A stretch of DNA of 64,000 nucleotides from positions 496,001 through 560,000 of the forward strand of contig NZ_FUXW01000001.1 of NCBI RefSeq assembly GCF_900167005.1, read 5' to 3'. The translations under genes and the position numbers were made by a program. This stretch comes from Butyricicoccus pullicaecorum DSM 23266 (GTDB lineage: Bacteria > Bacillota > Clostridia > Oscillospirales > Butyricicoccaceae). The notes under the pieces are model-generated. The model made no database searches, was not told the DNA's origin, and was given only the letters and a program-made list of their open reading frames with translations. Shown piece by piece: positions 1-8,416 of this stretch (within the stretch, counting starts at the first letter, position 1; each line of letters starts with the position of its first letter).

Positions 1-591
1 TTCCTCCTGTTCTTTCCAGAATTCCGTGTACAGTACATTGGTGTCCACCTTACCGGTCACGCCCGGCACGGTGCCGCTATCGCTGTTCTGCCAGACATCA
101 AACCGGCCTGCATAGGTCGGCTTGCTCGCCCACTGTGCCAACCAGATCGCGTCGGCATCAACATTGATGTAATCATCAAACCAGCTTTTGGAAGCGTACA
201 CGCCGCACTGGTAGCCCGCTGCGCGGATCACATCGACAAACGCTTGGGTAATCGCCGAGATATTGGCACGTGTAAACTTAAAGTTGTGCTTTGCCTTGTA
301 GCCGTCTGCGTCCTCCATGTCAAACCAGAGAGGCATATCAAACTTGCGGCCGTTGATGACATCCAGCAGGTGCCGCGCCTCTACACGGGCATCCTCGACC
401 GTGAGCGCGTAGCTGTAATGATACACGCCCACGCGCAGCCCTGCTGCCTGTGCGCCCGCCAGATGGCGCTCAAACCACGGGTCAACGTAGGTCTTGCCAT
501 ATCCGGCGCGGATGATCGCGAAGTCGATTGCGGTGGCGGCACTTGTCCAGTTCACCGCGCCGTTGTGTTTACTGACGTCAATTCCTTTCAC
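1..591 (-). CDS. GH25-family phage lysozyme (endolysin), C-terminus cut by window edge
   Basis: Peptidoglycan hydrolase that lyses the host at the end of the phage cycle. The protein begins KGIDVSKHNG, the usual GH25 opening with the first catalytic-site Asp, and has the GH25 motif LWFDMED about 100 residues in, followed by GVYASKSWF and IWLAQWASKP, both typical of the (beta/alpha) barrel. The start is a GTG at 591: the upstream ATG (599) runs into TGA after three codons, while an AAAGGAG box lies about 10 bases before the GTG. It follows the holin in a holin-lysin cassette. The last part of the barrel and any wall-binding domain lie left of the window. Confidence 0.9.
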   Translation of the reverse strand, partial: MKGIDVSKHNGAVNWTSAATAIDFAIIRAGYGKTYVDPWFERHLAGAQAAGLRVGVYHYSYALTVEDARVEARHLLDVINGRKFDMPLWFDMEDADGYKAKHNFKFTRANISAITQAFVDVIRAAGYQCGVYASKSWFDDYINVDADAIWLAQWASKPTYAGRFDVWQNSDSGTVPGVTGKVDTNVLYTEFWKEQEE

Positions 592-610
592 CTATACATC
601 GCTCCTTTCT

Positions 611-629
611 CGTGTCCAAATTGGACACG
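611..629. repeat. Inverted repeat GTGTCCAAATTGGACAC, copy 1
   Basis: Inverted repeat with 8-base arms around one base, extended by C/G to 19 bases. It sits between the holin stop and the lysozyme ribosome site. A near-identical copy (middle base changed) lies at 19626-19642, just before the terminase ribosome site. There is no U-run on the transcribed strand, so a terminator is unlikely. It may be a protein-binding site or an RNA processing hairpin; the role is not known. Confidence 0.6.
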
Positions 630-631
630 TT

Positions 632-1066
632 TTATTTTTGCTCGTTTTTGCCCTGTAACTGCTCGATCGCGCTCATAATCACATCAGGCACCGGCAGCCC
701 CATGAGTCCAGCATTCTCGATGATTGAGATAGTCTCATTGACGATGTACGCAATCACGACCGCGTCGCGCACAAATGCTGTGCCCAGCACGATATCCAGA
801 CGCGCAGCCACCAAGACGATGATCAGCGTCATACCTTTTTTTAAGAGCCCTTGCCAACATGCAATGCTGCTCAGACTACCAGATGCACTCTTATCCGATG
901 CCTGGAACACTCCTGCGACAATCAGGCCGGACAGGTAATCTACTGCCATAAAAAGCAGCAGCGTGATGAGCGCAGCATCCCAGCCACCAAACGCCTGGCT
1001 AATCATACCACCGATCACACCTGCGCCAGTCATGATTGCGGCCTTGGTCTCCGTCAAATGAATCAT
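632..1066 (-). CDS. Phage holin (Phage_holin_4 family)
   Basis: Small membrane protein of 144 residues with hydrophobic segments at about residues 10-45, 75-95 and 100-120, and the family-like stretch AVDYLSGLIVAG. Holins of this family (TcdE/phi-LC3 type) open the inner membrane and release or activate the lysozyme encoded next in the operon. The gene directly precedes the GH25 lysozyme, which supports the call. Confidence 0.85.
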   Translation of the reverse strand: MIHLTETKAAIMTGAGVIGGMISQAFGGWDAALITLLLFMAVDYLSGLIVAGVFQASDKSASGSLSSIACWQGLLKKGMTLIIVLVAARLDIVLGTAFVRDAVVIAYIVNETISIIENAGLMGLPVPDVIMSAIEQLQGKNEQK

Positions 1067-1078
1067 ATATGTACCTCC

Positions 1079-1489
1079 CTAAATCGTATAGTGTGGGCGC
1101 TCTTCATGGAAGAACTTCCAGCGGATGACATCATCCAACACGATGGCAAGGGTGCTCAGTGCCACCCACAGAAGCGCAAACTGCGGGCAGATTTGCCCCA
1201 GCAGGTTGCCGGGCATATCTGAGTAATCCCAGATGCCCCACCCAAGCCAGATATTAACGATGCAGCCGGTAATCAGCTCGGCAGCAGTAGCGATCAGCGC
1301 ACCGGCGACCGCCTGCGGAAACAACCGCCAGCTTGTCCAAATTTCGTTGAGTCCACCAATAATGAGGAATAGGAGCGCCGCGAGTAGGAACATGGTCCAA
1401 TGGCTGCGCCCTCTCCAAAACACCTCGAAAGTGACATAGCAGCTGCCGCCGAACCAGGCAAGGTAGATGTACTTAGCTGCGCACTGCAT
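1079..1489 (-). CDS. Four-helix membrane protein, putative ABC transporter type IV (DUF1113-like)
   Basis: 136 residues with four predicted membrane spans (about 5-25, 35-52, 60-85, 100-120) and motifs such as GGLNEIW and GWGIWDYS that resemble the small 'putative ABC transporter permease' family seen singly in Clostridia genomes and prophages. No ATPase partner is nearby, so the transporter name should not be read as function. It overlaps the preceding gene by 17 bases and lies beside the holin, so a role in lysis or in changing the host membrane is possible. Confidence 0.6.
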   Translation of the reverse strand: MQCAAKYIYLAWFGGSCYVTFEVFWRGRSHWTMFLLAALLFLIIGGLNEIWTSWRLFPQAVAGALIATAAELITGCIVNIWLGWGIWDYSDMPGNLLGQICPQFALLWVALSTLAIVLDDVIRWKFFHEERPHYTI

Positions 1490-1976
1490 CGCTGTCTCCT
1501 AACTTGCTGAGCACCGCCTGCATCTGCTCTTGTGCCTCAGCCATGAGCGTGTTGTACTGCTCCAAATAGGTGCCGGTCAACGGCTGACCATAGGTGACAG
1601 CCTCGGCCGCCTCCGGGTCCAGCGTCAGCACATACTGCTTGAGCTGGTTATGGTAGGTCAGCTGGCTGGTCTTGTACATGGACAGCGTAGAGTAGATCGC
1701 TACGATGTCCGCGACCGGATAGGTCTTGCAGGGGCCGTTGTTGGCGTGGTAGATGTAGCCAGTCGCACCAGCCAGACAGGCGGTAAACATCTCCGAGACG
1801 TTCGCCTGGTCAGCCACGGTGTAGGTAAACGATTCCCGGCTGCCGCTGGGCAAATCAACCGACGTGCCCGCGTCGATCGCAGCACTGCAAGCGTCGGCAA
1901 GCTCCTCCAGCTTGGTCTTGTCCTTCTCGCCCGGTTTGGGTCGGGTCTGTTTTGTCTCATCATACCATAACGCCAT
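1473..1976 (-). CDS. DUF4376-like tail-fibre-associated protein
   Basis: 167-residue protein placed directly after the receptor-binding fibre gene, where phages keep fibre assembly or chaperone genes. It has a 40-residue N-terminal region, then a section (about 45-120) with F-T-Y...ADQANV and a hydrophobic middle that resembles DUF4376, a domain of tail fibre assembly proteins. The C-terminus is a probable helix. The stop of the fibre gene overlaps this start by one base (TAATG), implying translational coupling. The family match is by eye only. Confidence 0.55.
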   Translation of the reverse strand: MALWYDETKQTRPKPGEKDKTKLEELADACSAAIDAGTSVDLPSGSRESFTYTVADQANVSEMFTACLAGATGYIYHANNGPCKTYPVADIVAIYSTLSMYKTSQLTYHNQLKQYVLTLDPEAAEAVTYGQPLTGTYLEQYNTLMAEAQEQMQAVLSKLGDSDAVRS

Positions 1977-3832
1977 TACTGAAAACCTCCTTGGATAGAT
2001 ACGATGTTGCCGTCCTCTCCGCTCTCACCGCGCTCGACGGTGACGCGGAAGTTAAAAGCCCAGCCGTTGGTCTGGGTCTTGTTGGTAAACGGATGATTGC
2101 GGCCAGCCTTAACGTCGGCTGTCGCGTCCTCCCAGACTGGTTCGGCATCGTTGCCGTTGTTGGTCAGCTCGACGAGCTGGGTTGCATCTGCTGGGATTTT
2201 GCCAGTGATGGCCAGCACGGCGACCGTGATCTGTTCCTCGACTGCCAGCGGCTCGGAAAGCGTAATGACCGCCTTGTGCACCTTTTTCGTAAAGGTCAGC
2301 TCGAGCGTAGAGGACTTGCCCGCCGAATCCGTGGCCACAATCTGTACGGTCTGCTGCCCGTTCAAGATGCGCTGGAAGTATTCGCCCGTGACCTCGAAGG
2401 TGTTCTGCTGATCGAGCGTCGGTTTGTAGGTACGCTTGACCAGATCACCCACGCGCTCTACGACCGTTACCTCCTGTTTTTCAGCATCCTTAATTGTATA
2501 CTGGATACTGAACCCCTCGGATTTCTCGCCCAGATCACCCGACAAATCGCACGCAATGACCGGCGCGGTGTTGTTGTCGATGGTACGACTGGGGCTGGTC
2601 GTATAGCTCGAATACGCTGCAAAAGAGTCGTAGGCCCGGACACGATAGGCGACGCTGGTGTGCTCGCCCTTGGGAATGCTGTCCTGATAGGACAAGCCCG
2701 CGCCCTTGTAAATCTGGGTAAATGCGCCCGCGTCGTCCCACTGGCGCTCCAGCTCGTAGCCTTCAAGGTTTCCGTCGACATCAGTTGAAGCCGTCCAAGT
2801 GATAGTCAGTTTGTCTCCACCTGCCGGACTGAGCGGCACAGAGATCGACGGTGGTGCCGCCGGTGCGCGGTTGTTGACAACCGTCTTGTTGGCACTCGTC
2901 CGCCAGCCAGACTTCTCACCATAAGTATCGTAGGCGCAAACGCGGAACATGACCGTTTCGGTGCCGAACGGAATAGTGGTCGTCGTGCTGGTCGATCTTC
3001 CCTGATAGATCTGTGCCCAGGATGATCCGCCGTTGTACGAACGCTCAACGATGTAGCCGTCAAGATTTCCATCGGGATCAGTAGAGGCCGGCCAGCTGAT
3101 CTTTGCATCTGCACCGCCATGAATAGTTTCTGGAATAGTAATAGTAGCTGGCGAGTTAGGCGATGCATTTGTGGTGATAGTGCCATCATCTATGGCATAG
3201 AGCGTTGCGGGCAAGATTAACGCAGGACGTATACCAGTAGAATTACTCGAATCCATATTAGAATAGTTTCCGTTGTGGTAAACGCACCACACAGCGTAGC
3301 GATCACCTGCATACGGCGAGCGTAACCACCACTCGAGAGGCTCATCATTCAGGCTCGCGATACGTTTGTTATTAGCAGTTGTTCCAGTCCCTAAGTCAAA
3401 ATAATTCAGTTTCGCTCCGTCCTCTGGAAAATGGGGATGAGAACTGGAAAAACCGACTTCCTGACCAGACAGCAAGAATATCTTACAACTGAGACCATTG
3501 GCGCCATTTTGTCCTCCACCGTTTCCGCCATTTGCTATGTAGGGAATCTTTACTTGTTTAATTGCAGCCTGGATTCTTGTATCATATCTGCCCAAAATAT
3601 TACGACTAAGCCACAGATGGATGGCAGAGTCCTCGAGTATATTGTAGTTGTCATCACTCCAAACATGTTTTTCAACAATGTTTTGTCTTAAAAGCCATGT
3701 ACCGTCACAGCTATTATCATAAATACTTGATGGTTTTCCCTGATGCACGACAATATAGTTGATCGCTATACCATTTTCTTTCAACTTGACGATCTCACCG
3801 ACTGCCACATCACCCAATTTTCTTGTAGCCAT
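1976..3832 (-). CDS. Tail fibre / receptor-binding protein: DUF6273-like domain plus fibronectin type III repeats
   Basis: 618 residues in a mosaic. Residues 1-210 look like DUF6273, a C-type-lectin-like fold, with the hallmarks EWWLRSP (about 168) and GIRPALILP (about 200). Two fibronectin type III repeats follow (about 225-320 and 325-420), each with the pattern W-x-A-S-T-D-x-D-G-N-L-x-G-Y. Residues 420-545 look like a further Ig-like beta domain. The C-terminal 70 residues resemble a phage Ig or structural tail domain. The DNA of the lectin-like part (about 3180-3832) is visibly richer in A+T than the rest of the gene, suggesting an exchanged adhesin module. It most likely contacts the host surface. 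Confidence 0.75.
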   Translation of the reverse strand: MATRKLGDVAVGEIVKLKENGIAINYIVVHQGKPSSIYDNSCDGTWLLRQNIVEKHVWSDDNYNILEDSAIHLWLSRNILGRYDTRIQAAIKQVKIPYIANGGNGGGQNGANGLSCKIFLLSGQEVGFSSSHPHFPEDGAKLNYFDLGTGTTANNKRIASLNDEPLEWWLRSPYAGDRYAVWCVYHNGNYSNMDSSNSTGIRPALILPATLYAIDDGTITTNASPNSPATITIPETIHGGADAKISWPASTDPDGNLDGYIVERSYNGGSSWAQIYQGRSTSTTTTIPFGTETVMFRVCAYDTYGEKSGWRTSANKTVVNNRAPAAPPSISVPLSPAGGDKLTITWTASTDVDGNLEGYELERQWDDAGAFTQIYKGAGLSYQDSIPKGEHTSVAYRVRAYDSFAAYSSYTTSPSRTIDNNTAPVIACDLSGDLGEKSEGFSIQYTIKDAEKQEVTVVERVGDLVKRTYKPTLDQQNTFEVTGEYFQRILNGQQTVQIVATDSAGKSSTLELTFTKKVHKAVITLSEPLAVEEQITVAVLAITGKIPADATQLVELTNNGNDAEPVWEDATADVKAGRNHPFTNKTQTNGWAFNFRVTVERGESGEDGNIVSIQGGFQ

Positions 3833-3846
3833 ACCTGTTCACCCCC

Positions 3847-4569
3847 TTAAAACTCGATCCGCTTGGCATTCTGATTCCAGACACCCGCAACGTCCACGCT
3901 GTCCAGATTCTCGAACGTGACTCTAAACGGATTTCCGTTTACATCGGTGCTGTACTGCAATTCTATGAGAGACACGCGGCTGTCTAACTGATCGGCCACG
4001 CCCAACAGGTATGGATGCGCTGCCGGATCGGCGTTGTGCTCGGCAATGAGCCGTCGCGCCTCGTCCAAAAACTGTGGCAGAATGACAACAGTGCAATAAT
4101 CGGCCACGTCCTCAGCGGTCATAAAGGCATCTGCGTTGTATTCCAGGATGACGGTGGGCGCGTTGCTGACGCCAATGGCGACTGGGAAACTTCTGACCTC
4201 GACCGCGCCCTGGGTGTAGGGCTGCACCCACTGGGGATAGTCGCCCAGGTTTCCATAGTAGATCATGACCTCTGTACCGCTCTTATCGCGAGCAAAAACG
4301 CCGAACTCACGCAAATAAAAGCCGTTTTCCAAACCGCCGTGCAGGTCGTTGCGATATTGAATCGTAAAATCAACCTGTTTGCCGTGCACAAGCGGCTGGG
4401 TGCTTGTGGCCTGGGCAATCGGTGCGACCAGATCGGTCAAGGCTGTCGGCTGGGTTTCTGCCGGAACTTGACCGGTGCCGACCATGCACCGGGTAATGGT
4501 CAGCGTGTCCCCGGCGAGCAGGCCGGTCAAAAGTTCCATACCCTTGGCCGGAATGATAAATCCATACAT
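3847..4569 (-). CDS. Tail-collar fibre protein (DUF3751-like)
   Basis: 240 residues. The first 150 or so (GFIIPAKGMELLTGLLAGDTLTITRCMVGTG..., then FYLREFGVFARD) match the N-terminal domain of P2 gpH-like fibres that joins fibres to the baseplate. The gene lies between the baseplate gpI-like gene and the large fibre gene, as in P2 and PBSX-like phages. It is shorter than full fibres and has no receptor-binding tip, so it probably acts as the adaptor for the next protein. Confidence 0.8.
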   Translation of the reverse strand: MYGFIIPAKGMELLTGLLAGDTLTITRCMVGTGQVPAETQPTALTDLVAPIAQATSTQPLVHGKQVDFTIQYRNDLHGGLENGFYLREFGVFARDKSGTEVMIYYGNLGDYPQWVQPYTQGAVEVRSFPVAIGVSNAPTVILEYNADAFMTAEDVADYCTVVILPQFLDEARRLIAEHNADPAAHPYLLGVADQLDSRVSLIELQYSTDVNGNPFRVTFENLDSVDVAGVWNQNAKRIEF

Positions 4570-4570
4570 A

Positions 4571-5179
4571 TTAAGTGGTCACCTCCATCGGTGGTAGTCT
4601 GAGGGTTGTTACGCTGCACATCACGCCGCCCGGATAAGCCGGGACAACGCCATAGGCTGGCAGGTATTGCGGCAGCTGGGTGGTCACCGGCGACGGAATC
4701 AGTGCGCTGCCGAGGTACAGGGTTGTGTTGACCGGGATAGCCTGAAGAATAGGCAAATGCGCCGGCTTGGCTTCGTCGATCGCGTCTGCAATTATCCGCC
4801 ATTTAGATAGTCCGTCCTCACGGTTGATCGTCATCGTGATATAGCCATTGGCAAAACCGACCGCAACGCTGCCGAGGCTGTATGTGTCGCAGATCTCTTG
4901 CAGTAAGCTGCGGTCGGCCTTACGGGACATCAGCCACTTGCTGCGCACAGCCGCACGGCGCTCATCCAGCGTCTGACCACTGCGCGGAATCAGTCCCAGC
5001 GCACGCTCCCAGATGGGCAGCGCCCATGTCAGGCCGTCAAAGTACCTGTTTTCGTGCAGCGCCTGCAGGTCGGCCTCCAGCTGATCGAGCGAGCCGCCGG
5101 CGGCCTGATACAGTACGCCCAGCCACGGGTCACCGCGATAGTCGCGGTGCAGCATATTAAGCAGCTTATCCCGCCACAT
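4571..5179 (-). CDS. Baseplate wedge protein, DUF2313 / Mu gp48 / XkdU-like
   Basis: 202 residues with the family's N-terminal helix pair (LYQAAGGSLDQLEADLQALHENRYFDGLTWALPIWERALG). In Mu, P2 (gpI) and PBSX (XkdU) this protein sits with the gpJ-like wedge protein in the baseplate. It overlaps the upstream baseplate J gene by 14 bases. Confidence 0.85.
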   Translation of the reverse strand: MWRDKLLNMLHRDYRGDPWLGVLYQAAGGSLDQLEADLQALHENRYFDGLTWALPIWERALGLIPRSGQTLDERRAAVRSKWLMSRKADRSLLQEICDTYSLGSVAVGFANGYITMTINREDGLSKWRIIADAIDEAKPAHLPILQAIPVNTTLYLGSALIPSPVTTQLPQYLPAYGVVPAYPGGVMCSVTTLRLPPMEVTT

Positions 5180-6236
5180 CCAGCGTCACCTCCCCAAGTA
5201 CGGCAACTGCACGGTCGCCGATCTGGATATTGGCCGTGCCGCCGCCCAGCAGGAGGCCGGTGTAGTCGATCACGCCCGGAATGTCGAGAAGCAGTGCGCC
5301 AATCCGGGCATAGCTGACAACCGCCGTCTGTTTGTCCGCAAAGGGCAGAGCGTACAGATATGCAGTCAGCGCATCGGTCGCTGCGGCCTTGACCGCCTCC
5401 AGCGTGTCCGGGGCGGCCAGCGTGAGCGTTGCCGTGACTGTGATTGTCTGCGCGGTTGCCGATGACACATAGCAGTGCGCACCGATGGCGGTGCGCCCAT
5501 CGCCCAGACCGGTACTGCCCGGATCAATGTGCGCCTGCACGGCAGCAACCAACTCCTCGTCTGCCGGCTGGTGTTTGTCGTTGACGATCACGACATCGAC
5601 CGTCCAGTTGCCTTGGGCGAGGGGAAAGGTCTTGACCGCGCCGACACCGGCGATTTCCAGCGCCCACTTGCGATAGTCTGCCCGATTGGCGCTGGTGGAC
5701 GGCTGCTGGATATCCAGATAGTACCGCGCACGCAGCGTGTCGTCGTCTTCTTCGTCATAGCCGCCGGTCATGTCGTCCGGATTGGTCACGGACACGATAC
5801 CCTGTATGGTGACCGGGATCTGCGTCACCGTCCCCTGCGGCACGTTGCCGGCAGGGCCGGGGAGTACCGCCTGCACCGGCACACTGCCAGAGCCCACGAT
5901 TTTGACCGTATCGGTCGCAACAAACTGTACGCCTCCCTCGGTCGCAAATAGTACGCCAGTGGGTACCGTGCCGCTGCCGGTGACGGTCAGCACACCCTGC
6001 GCATAGGTCGCTGCGCGCCGGATGATATTGCGATACTGGCGGCAAAACCGGGTCAGCTCATCACCGACCAGGTTGTCAACATCCAGCTTGCGCGCCTCCT
6101 GCTGGATAGCGTCCTCAAGATCGGCAGCGCCAATCGCAAACGCGCGGGTCAGGTCATAGGTCGGGAAGCCAACAGTCTTTTGGTAGTTGTTTGGGATGTC
6201 GTCCAACATCTGTTTGTGTAGCGTGTCAACCGACAA
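5166..6236 (-). CDS. Baseplate J / gp47-family wedge protein (XkdT-like)
   Basis: 356 residues. The central part carries the family signature GGYDEEDDDTLRARYYLDIQQPSTSANRADYRKWALEI, rich in acidic residues followed by an N-R-x-D-Y-x-x-W-A stretch. It forms the wedges that trigger sheath contraction in contractile-tailed phages. It overlaps the DUF2634 gene by 11 bases and the DUF2313 gene by 14, a tightly coupled baseplate operon in PBSX order. Confidence 0.92.
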   Translation of the reverse strand: MSVDTLHKQMLDDIPNNYQKTVGFPTYDLTRAFAIGAADLEDAIQQEARKLDVDNLVGDELTRFCRQYRNIIRRAATYAQGVLTVTGSGTVPTGVLFATEGGVQFVATDTVKIVGSGSVPVQAVLPGPAGNVPQGTVTQIPVTIQGIVSVTNPDDMTGGYDEEDDDTLRARYYLDIQQPSTSANRADYRKWALEIAGVGAVKTFPLAQGNWTVDVVIVNDKHQPADEELVAAVQAHIDPGSTGLGDGRTAIGAHCYVSSATAQTITVTATLTLAAPDTLEAVKAAATDALTAYLYALPFADKQTAVVSYARIGALLLDIPGVIDYTGLLLGGGTANIQIGDRAVAVLGEVTLDVAG

Positions 6237-6681
6237 TCTCGCTCACCTCCAAGATTTCGCCGGTCGTCTTGAGCGTCACGGTAAACGTGATGTGCAGCAG
6301 GCGATCGCGGCGATCAAATGTAAAATTATCTGCCCGGTCGATGGCCGGACAGAGTGCGCATGCCTCGCGGATCTCGCGGGCGAGCTCGGAATGAATAAAA
6401 CCGGGCGGCACCTGCCGCATACCGATGAGCTGCTCGCCGGTGTGCCCAAAGGCCGTACCCTCGTAGACCGTAAACCGATCCAGATGGGTAATCAGCATCA
6501 GGTGAATCCATTGCCTGACCGCAGCGGCGCGGCTGCGCAGGACTGGGGTGCCGTCCACGATGACAAATTGTTTTTTGTCGGAATCAAATGCCAGAGTGTC
6601 GCCGATTTGGGCATCCTGGCTCGTATCATCTGCTGGGATGACCGCGATAAAACCGGTGTCATCCGGGAACATTTGTGGCAT
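6226..6681 (-). CDS. Baseplate protein DUF2634 (XkdS / gpW-like)
   Basis: 151 residues matching the XkdS pattern: an N-terminal strand-rich part, then LRSRAAAVRQWIHLMLITHLDRFTVYEGTAFG, and a C-terminal beta section. Related to T4 gp25/P2 gpW baseplate proteins at the inner ring. Position between the XkdR-like and XkdT-like genes agrees. Confidence 0.82.
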   Translation of the reverse strand: MPQMFPDDTGFIAVIPADDTSQDAQIGDTLAFDSDKKQFVIVDGTPVLRSRAAAVRQWIHLMLITHLDRFTVYEGTAFGHTGEQLIGMRQVPPGFIHSELAREIREACALCPAIDRADNFTFDRRDRLLHITFTVTLKTTGEILEVSEIVG

Positions 6682-6685
6682 ACTC

Positions 6686-7012
6686 TCAACCTCCTAATCG
6701 GTCGATCGCGCAAAAGGTGCGCTGTCCGACCACGATCATCTGATCGCCGACCTTGAGCGGCGACGGAAAACAGGGGTGATCGCAGTTTCCGCCGCAGTCG
6801 CAGCCATTAAAAACACAGGTGGGCAGGGGAGAGAGCAGCCGCTGCACGGTCTCAGACACGCGCAAAAACGGGCCGGTCGCCATAACCTCGCCGTCCATCA
6901 GCGCGATGGTCAGCGGCGACAGACTAACCACCGGGCCGATATAGTACCCGGCGGGCGGCTCTTTGCGCCCCATGCGTCGCAGCATGTCGGCAAAATCACT
7001 GTCGTAACTCAT
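6686..7012 (-). CDS. DUF2577-family baseplate protein (XkdR-like) with Cys-rich loop
   Basis: 108 residues, predicted mainly beta, with the IGPVVSLSPLTIALMDGEV core of the XkdR/DUF2577 family. An insertion CVFNGCDCGGNCDHPCF (about residues 67-83) holds five cysteines and could bind a metal ion, which is uncommon in the middle of this short protein. Overlaps the preceding gene by four bases. Confidence 0.75.
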   Translation of the reverse strand: MSYDSDFADMLRRMGRKEPPAGYYIGPVVSLSPLTIALMDGEVMATGPFLRVSETVQRLLSPLPTCVFNGCDCGGNCDHPCFPSPLKVGDQMIVVGQRTFCAIDRLGG

Positions 7013-7980
7013 GGTGCGATTACCTCCAGACTCATGGTGTGCTGCGGCGCATAGGTGTGGGTGACCTGTTTGATGATCCAGTCACCGGTCAGACCGAATG
7101 CGTCACTGGAAAAGCGCAGCATCGTGCCGGCGCGTACGTCCGCGCCCAGCAGATTATCAACCTTGCGGGTCCGTGTGAGCCGGTTGAGCTCTCGGAGCTT
7201 TTGCGACGCAAGCTGCTGCGCCTGCGCCGCTGTCGTGCCCTCGTCGGCTGATTCCATGTGCTGCAGCCAGCCGTATTTGCTGATGCTGCCGCTGTCAGTC
7301 GCGGTTGCCAGAATGCGGGCGGTGTCGCCCTCCTCGCGGTAGACCGATACCTGATTGCGCAGATCGTCCATGCTGTCCTCACCGCTGACTGCGCCCAGAC
7401 TCCATGTCGGATCAAACGGGCGCAGATTGCGCGCCAGCTGCACGCTGAGCGCGATCGGCGTGGTAGGGTAGGGGTAGATGCACAGCCCGCGATCGGGTTC
7501 GACACGGCTAAAATATTTGATGCCCCGCTCGGCGGTGACCTTGTCCAGGATGTCCGACAGGATCGTGCTGGGCTCCTGAGCAATGTATACCTCGGTGATA
7601 GTGGTCGGCATACTGGGCACGCTGCCCACGCTGACACCCGCTTTTTGGCACAGCTGCCGGATGGCGTCATCTGCCGCTACGCCGTTGCACTGGAAAATGA
7701 TCTTGCTCTTGTTGAGGTAAACACCAAAATCATTGGCGGTGATGCTGCCATCCAGCCCGGTTTTGGTGATGATGCCCCGGAAAATCATGGTACTGCCGTT
7801 AAACAGCTGCCATTTATCGCCTGACGTAAATGTAAACGCGGGCATCAGCTTGTCGTGCGGATTGCGCACGGCCTTGCAGCTGATCGACATGGACAGCTGC
7901 GCAATATCGTCCGTGCTGGTCAGGTCTCCGATGCGTGCGGTGACATCGTAGCCGTTGCAAATTACCTTGTAATCATCCAT
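7009..7980 (-). CDS. Tail hub protein, XkdQ / YqbQ family (late control D-like)
   Basis: 323 residues. It starts YKVICNGYDVTARIGDLT and ends with the beta-rich hub domain ending DWIIKQVTHTYAPQHTMSLEV, as in XkdQ and other gpD/gp27-like hub proteins that join tube to spike. The 150-residue middle (LSDILDKVTAERGIKYFSR...) is typical of the family. Confidence 0.85.
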   Translation of the reverse strand: MDDYKVICNGYDVTARIGDLTSTDDIAQLSMSISCKAVRNPHDKLMPAFTFTSGDKWQLFNGSTMIFRGIITKTGLDGSITANDFGVYLNKSKIIFQCNGVAADDAIRQLCQKAGVSVGSVPSMPTTITEVYIAQEPSTILSDILDKVTAERGIKYFSRVEPDRGLCIYPYPTTPIALSVQLARNLRPFDPTWSLGAVSGEDSMDDLRNQVSVYREEGDTARILATATDSGSISKYGWLQHMESADEGTTAAQAQQLASQKLRELNRLTRTRKVDNLLGADVRAGTMLRFSSDAFGLTGDWIIKQVTHTYAPQHTMSLEVIAP

Positions 7981-7986
7981 GCGGCG

Positions 7987-8403
7987 TCACCCCGTCACCA
8001 GATTGTACTCGCGGGCGGTCAGACTGTAACTGATGCGCCCCATGCGGCTGGCAGGCTGCCAGCTGAAGGAATCGATCGTACACGGCATATTGAGGATCTC
8101 GCTGCCGTCTGTGGCTGTCCAGACTACGCGCAGCGGGACTCTTGCCTCCCGCCAGCGCCGGAAAAACTGGATATAGGTCTGCGCGCCGATTGGCGCAGAC
8201 TGGTTGCCAAACCGCAGCCGACGGTCAGGAAACCAGGAATTGATGGTCAGCGTGCGCAGCCTCATCGGGCCGATGAGGTTAATGTCACGTGATAGCCCCG
8301 TAAACGTGTCGTTGTTTTGCGGCTCGTCTACACTGGTATCGACCGAGACAAAGGGCAGCACTAGGATTTCTGCCCGGTTGTCCGCCGAAAACGTCATGTC
8401 CAT
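7987..8403 (-). CDS. Baseplate/tail protein in the XkdP position, without LysM
   Basis: 138 residues, beta-rich (ILVLPFVSVDTSVDEPQNND..., FFRRWREARVPLRVVWTATDG). It lies between tape measure and hub genes, where PBSX-like phages carry XkdP, whose full-length form has a LysM domain. No LysM motif is seen here, so this is either the shortened core or another hub-associated protein. Function is inferred from position. Confidence 0.6.
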   Translation of the reverse strand: MDMTFSADNRAEILVLPFVSVDTSVDEPQNNDTFTGLSRDINLIGPMRLRTLTINSWFPDRRLRFGNQSAPIGAQTYIQFFRRWREARVPLRVVWTATDGSEILNMPCTIDSFSWQPASRMGRISYSLTAREYNLVTG

Positions 8404-8416
8404 ATTGCTGCCCTCC

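Noticed and set aside
1079-1489. Calling the 136-residue membrane protein a second holin
   Set aside because: It has four spans and motifs of another small membrane family. Holin function is possible from position but not shown by sequence.
1976-3832. A diversity-generating retroelement
   Set aside because: Only a candidate target domain is seen; no reverse transcriptase, Avd gene or template repeat is present in the window.
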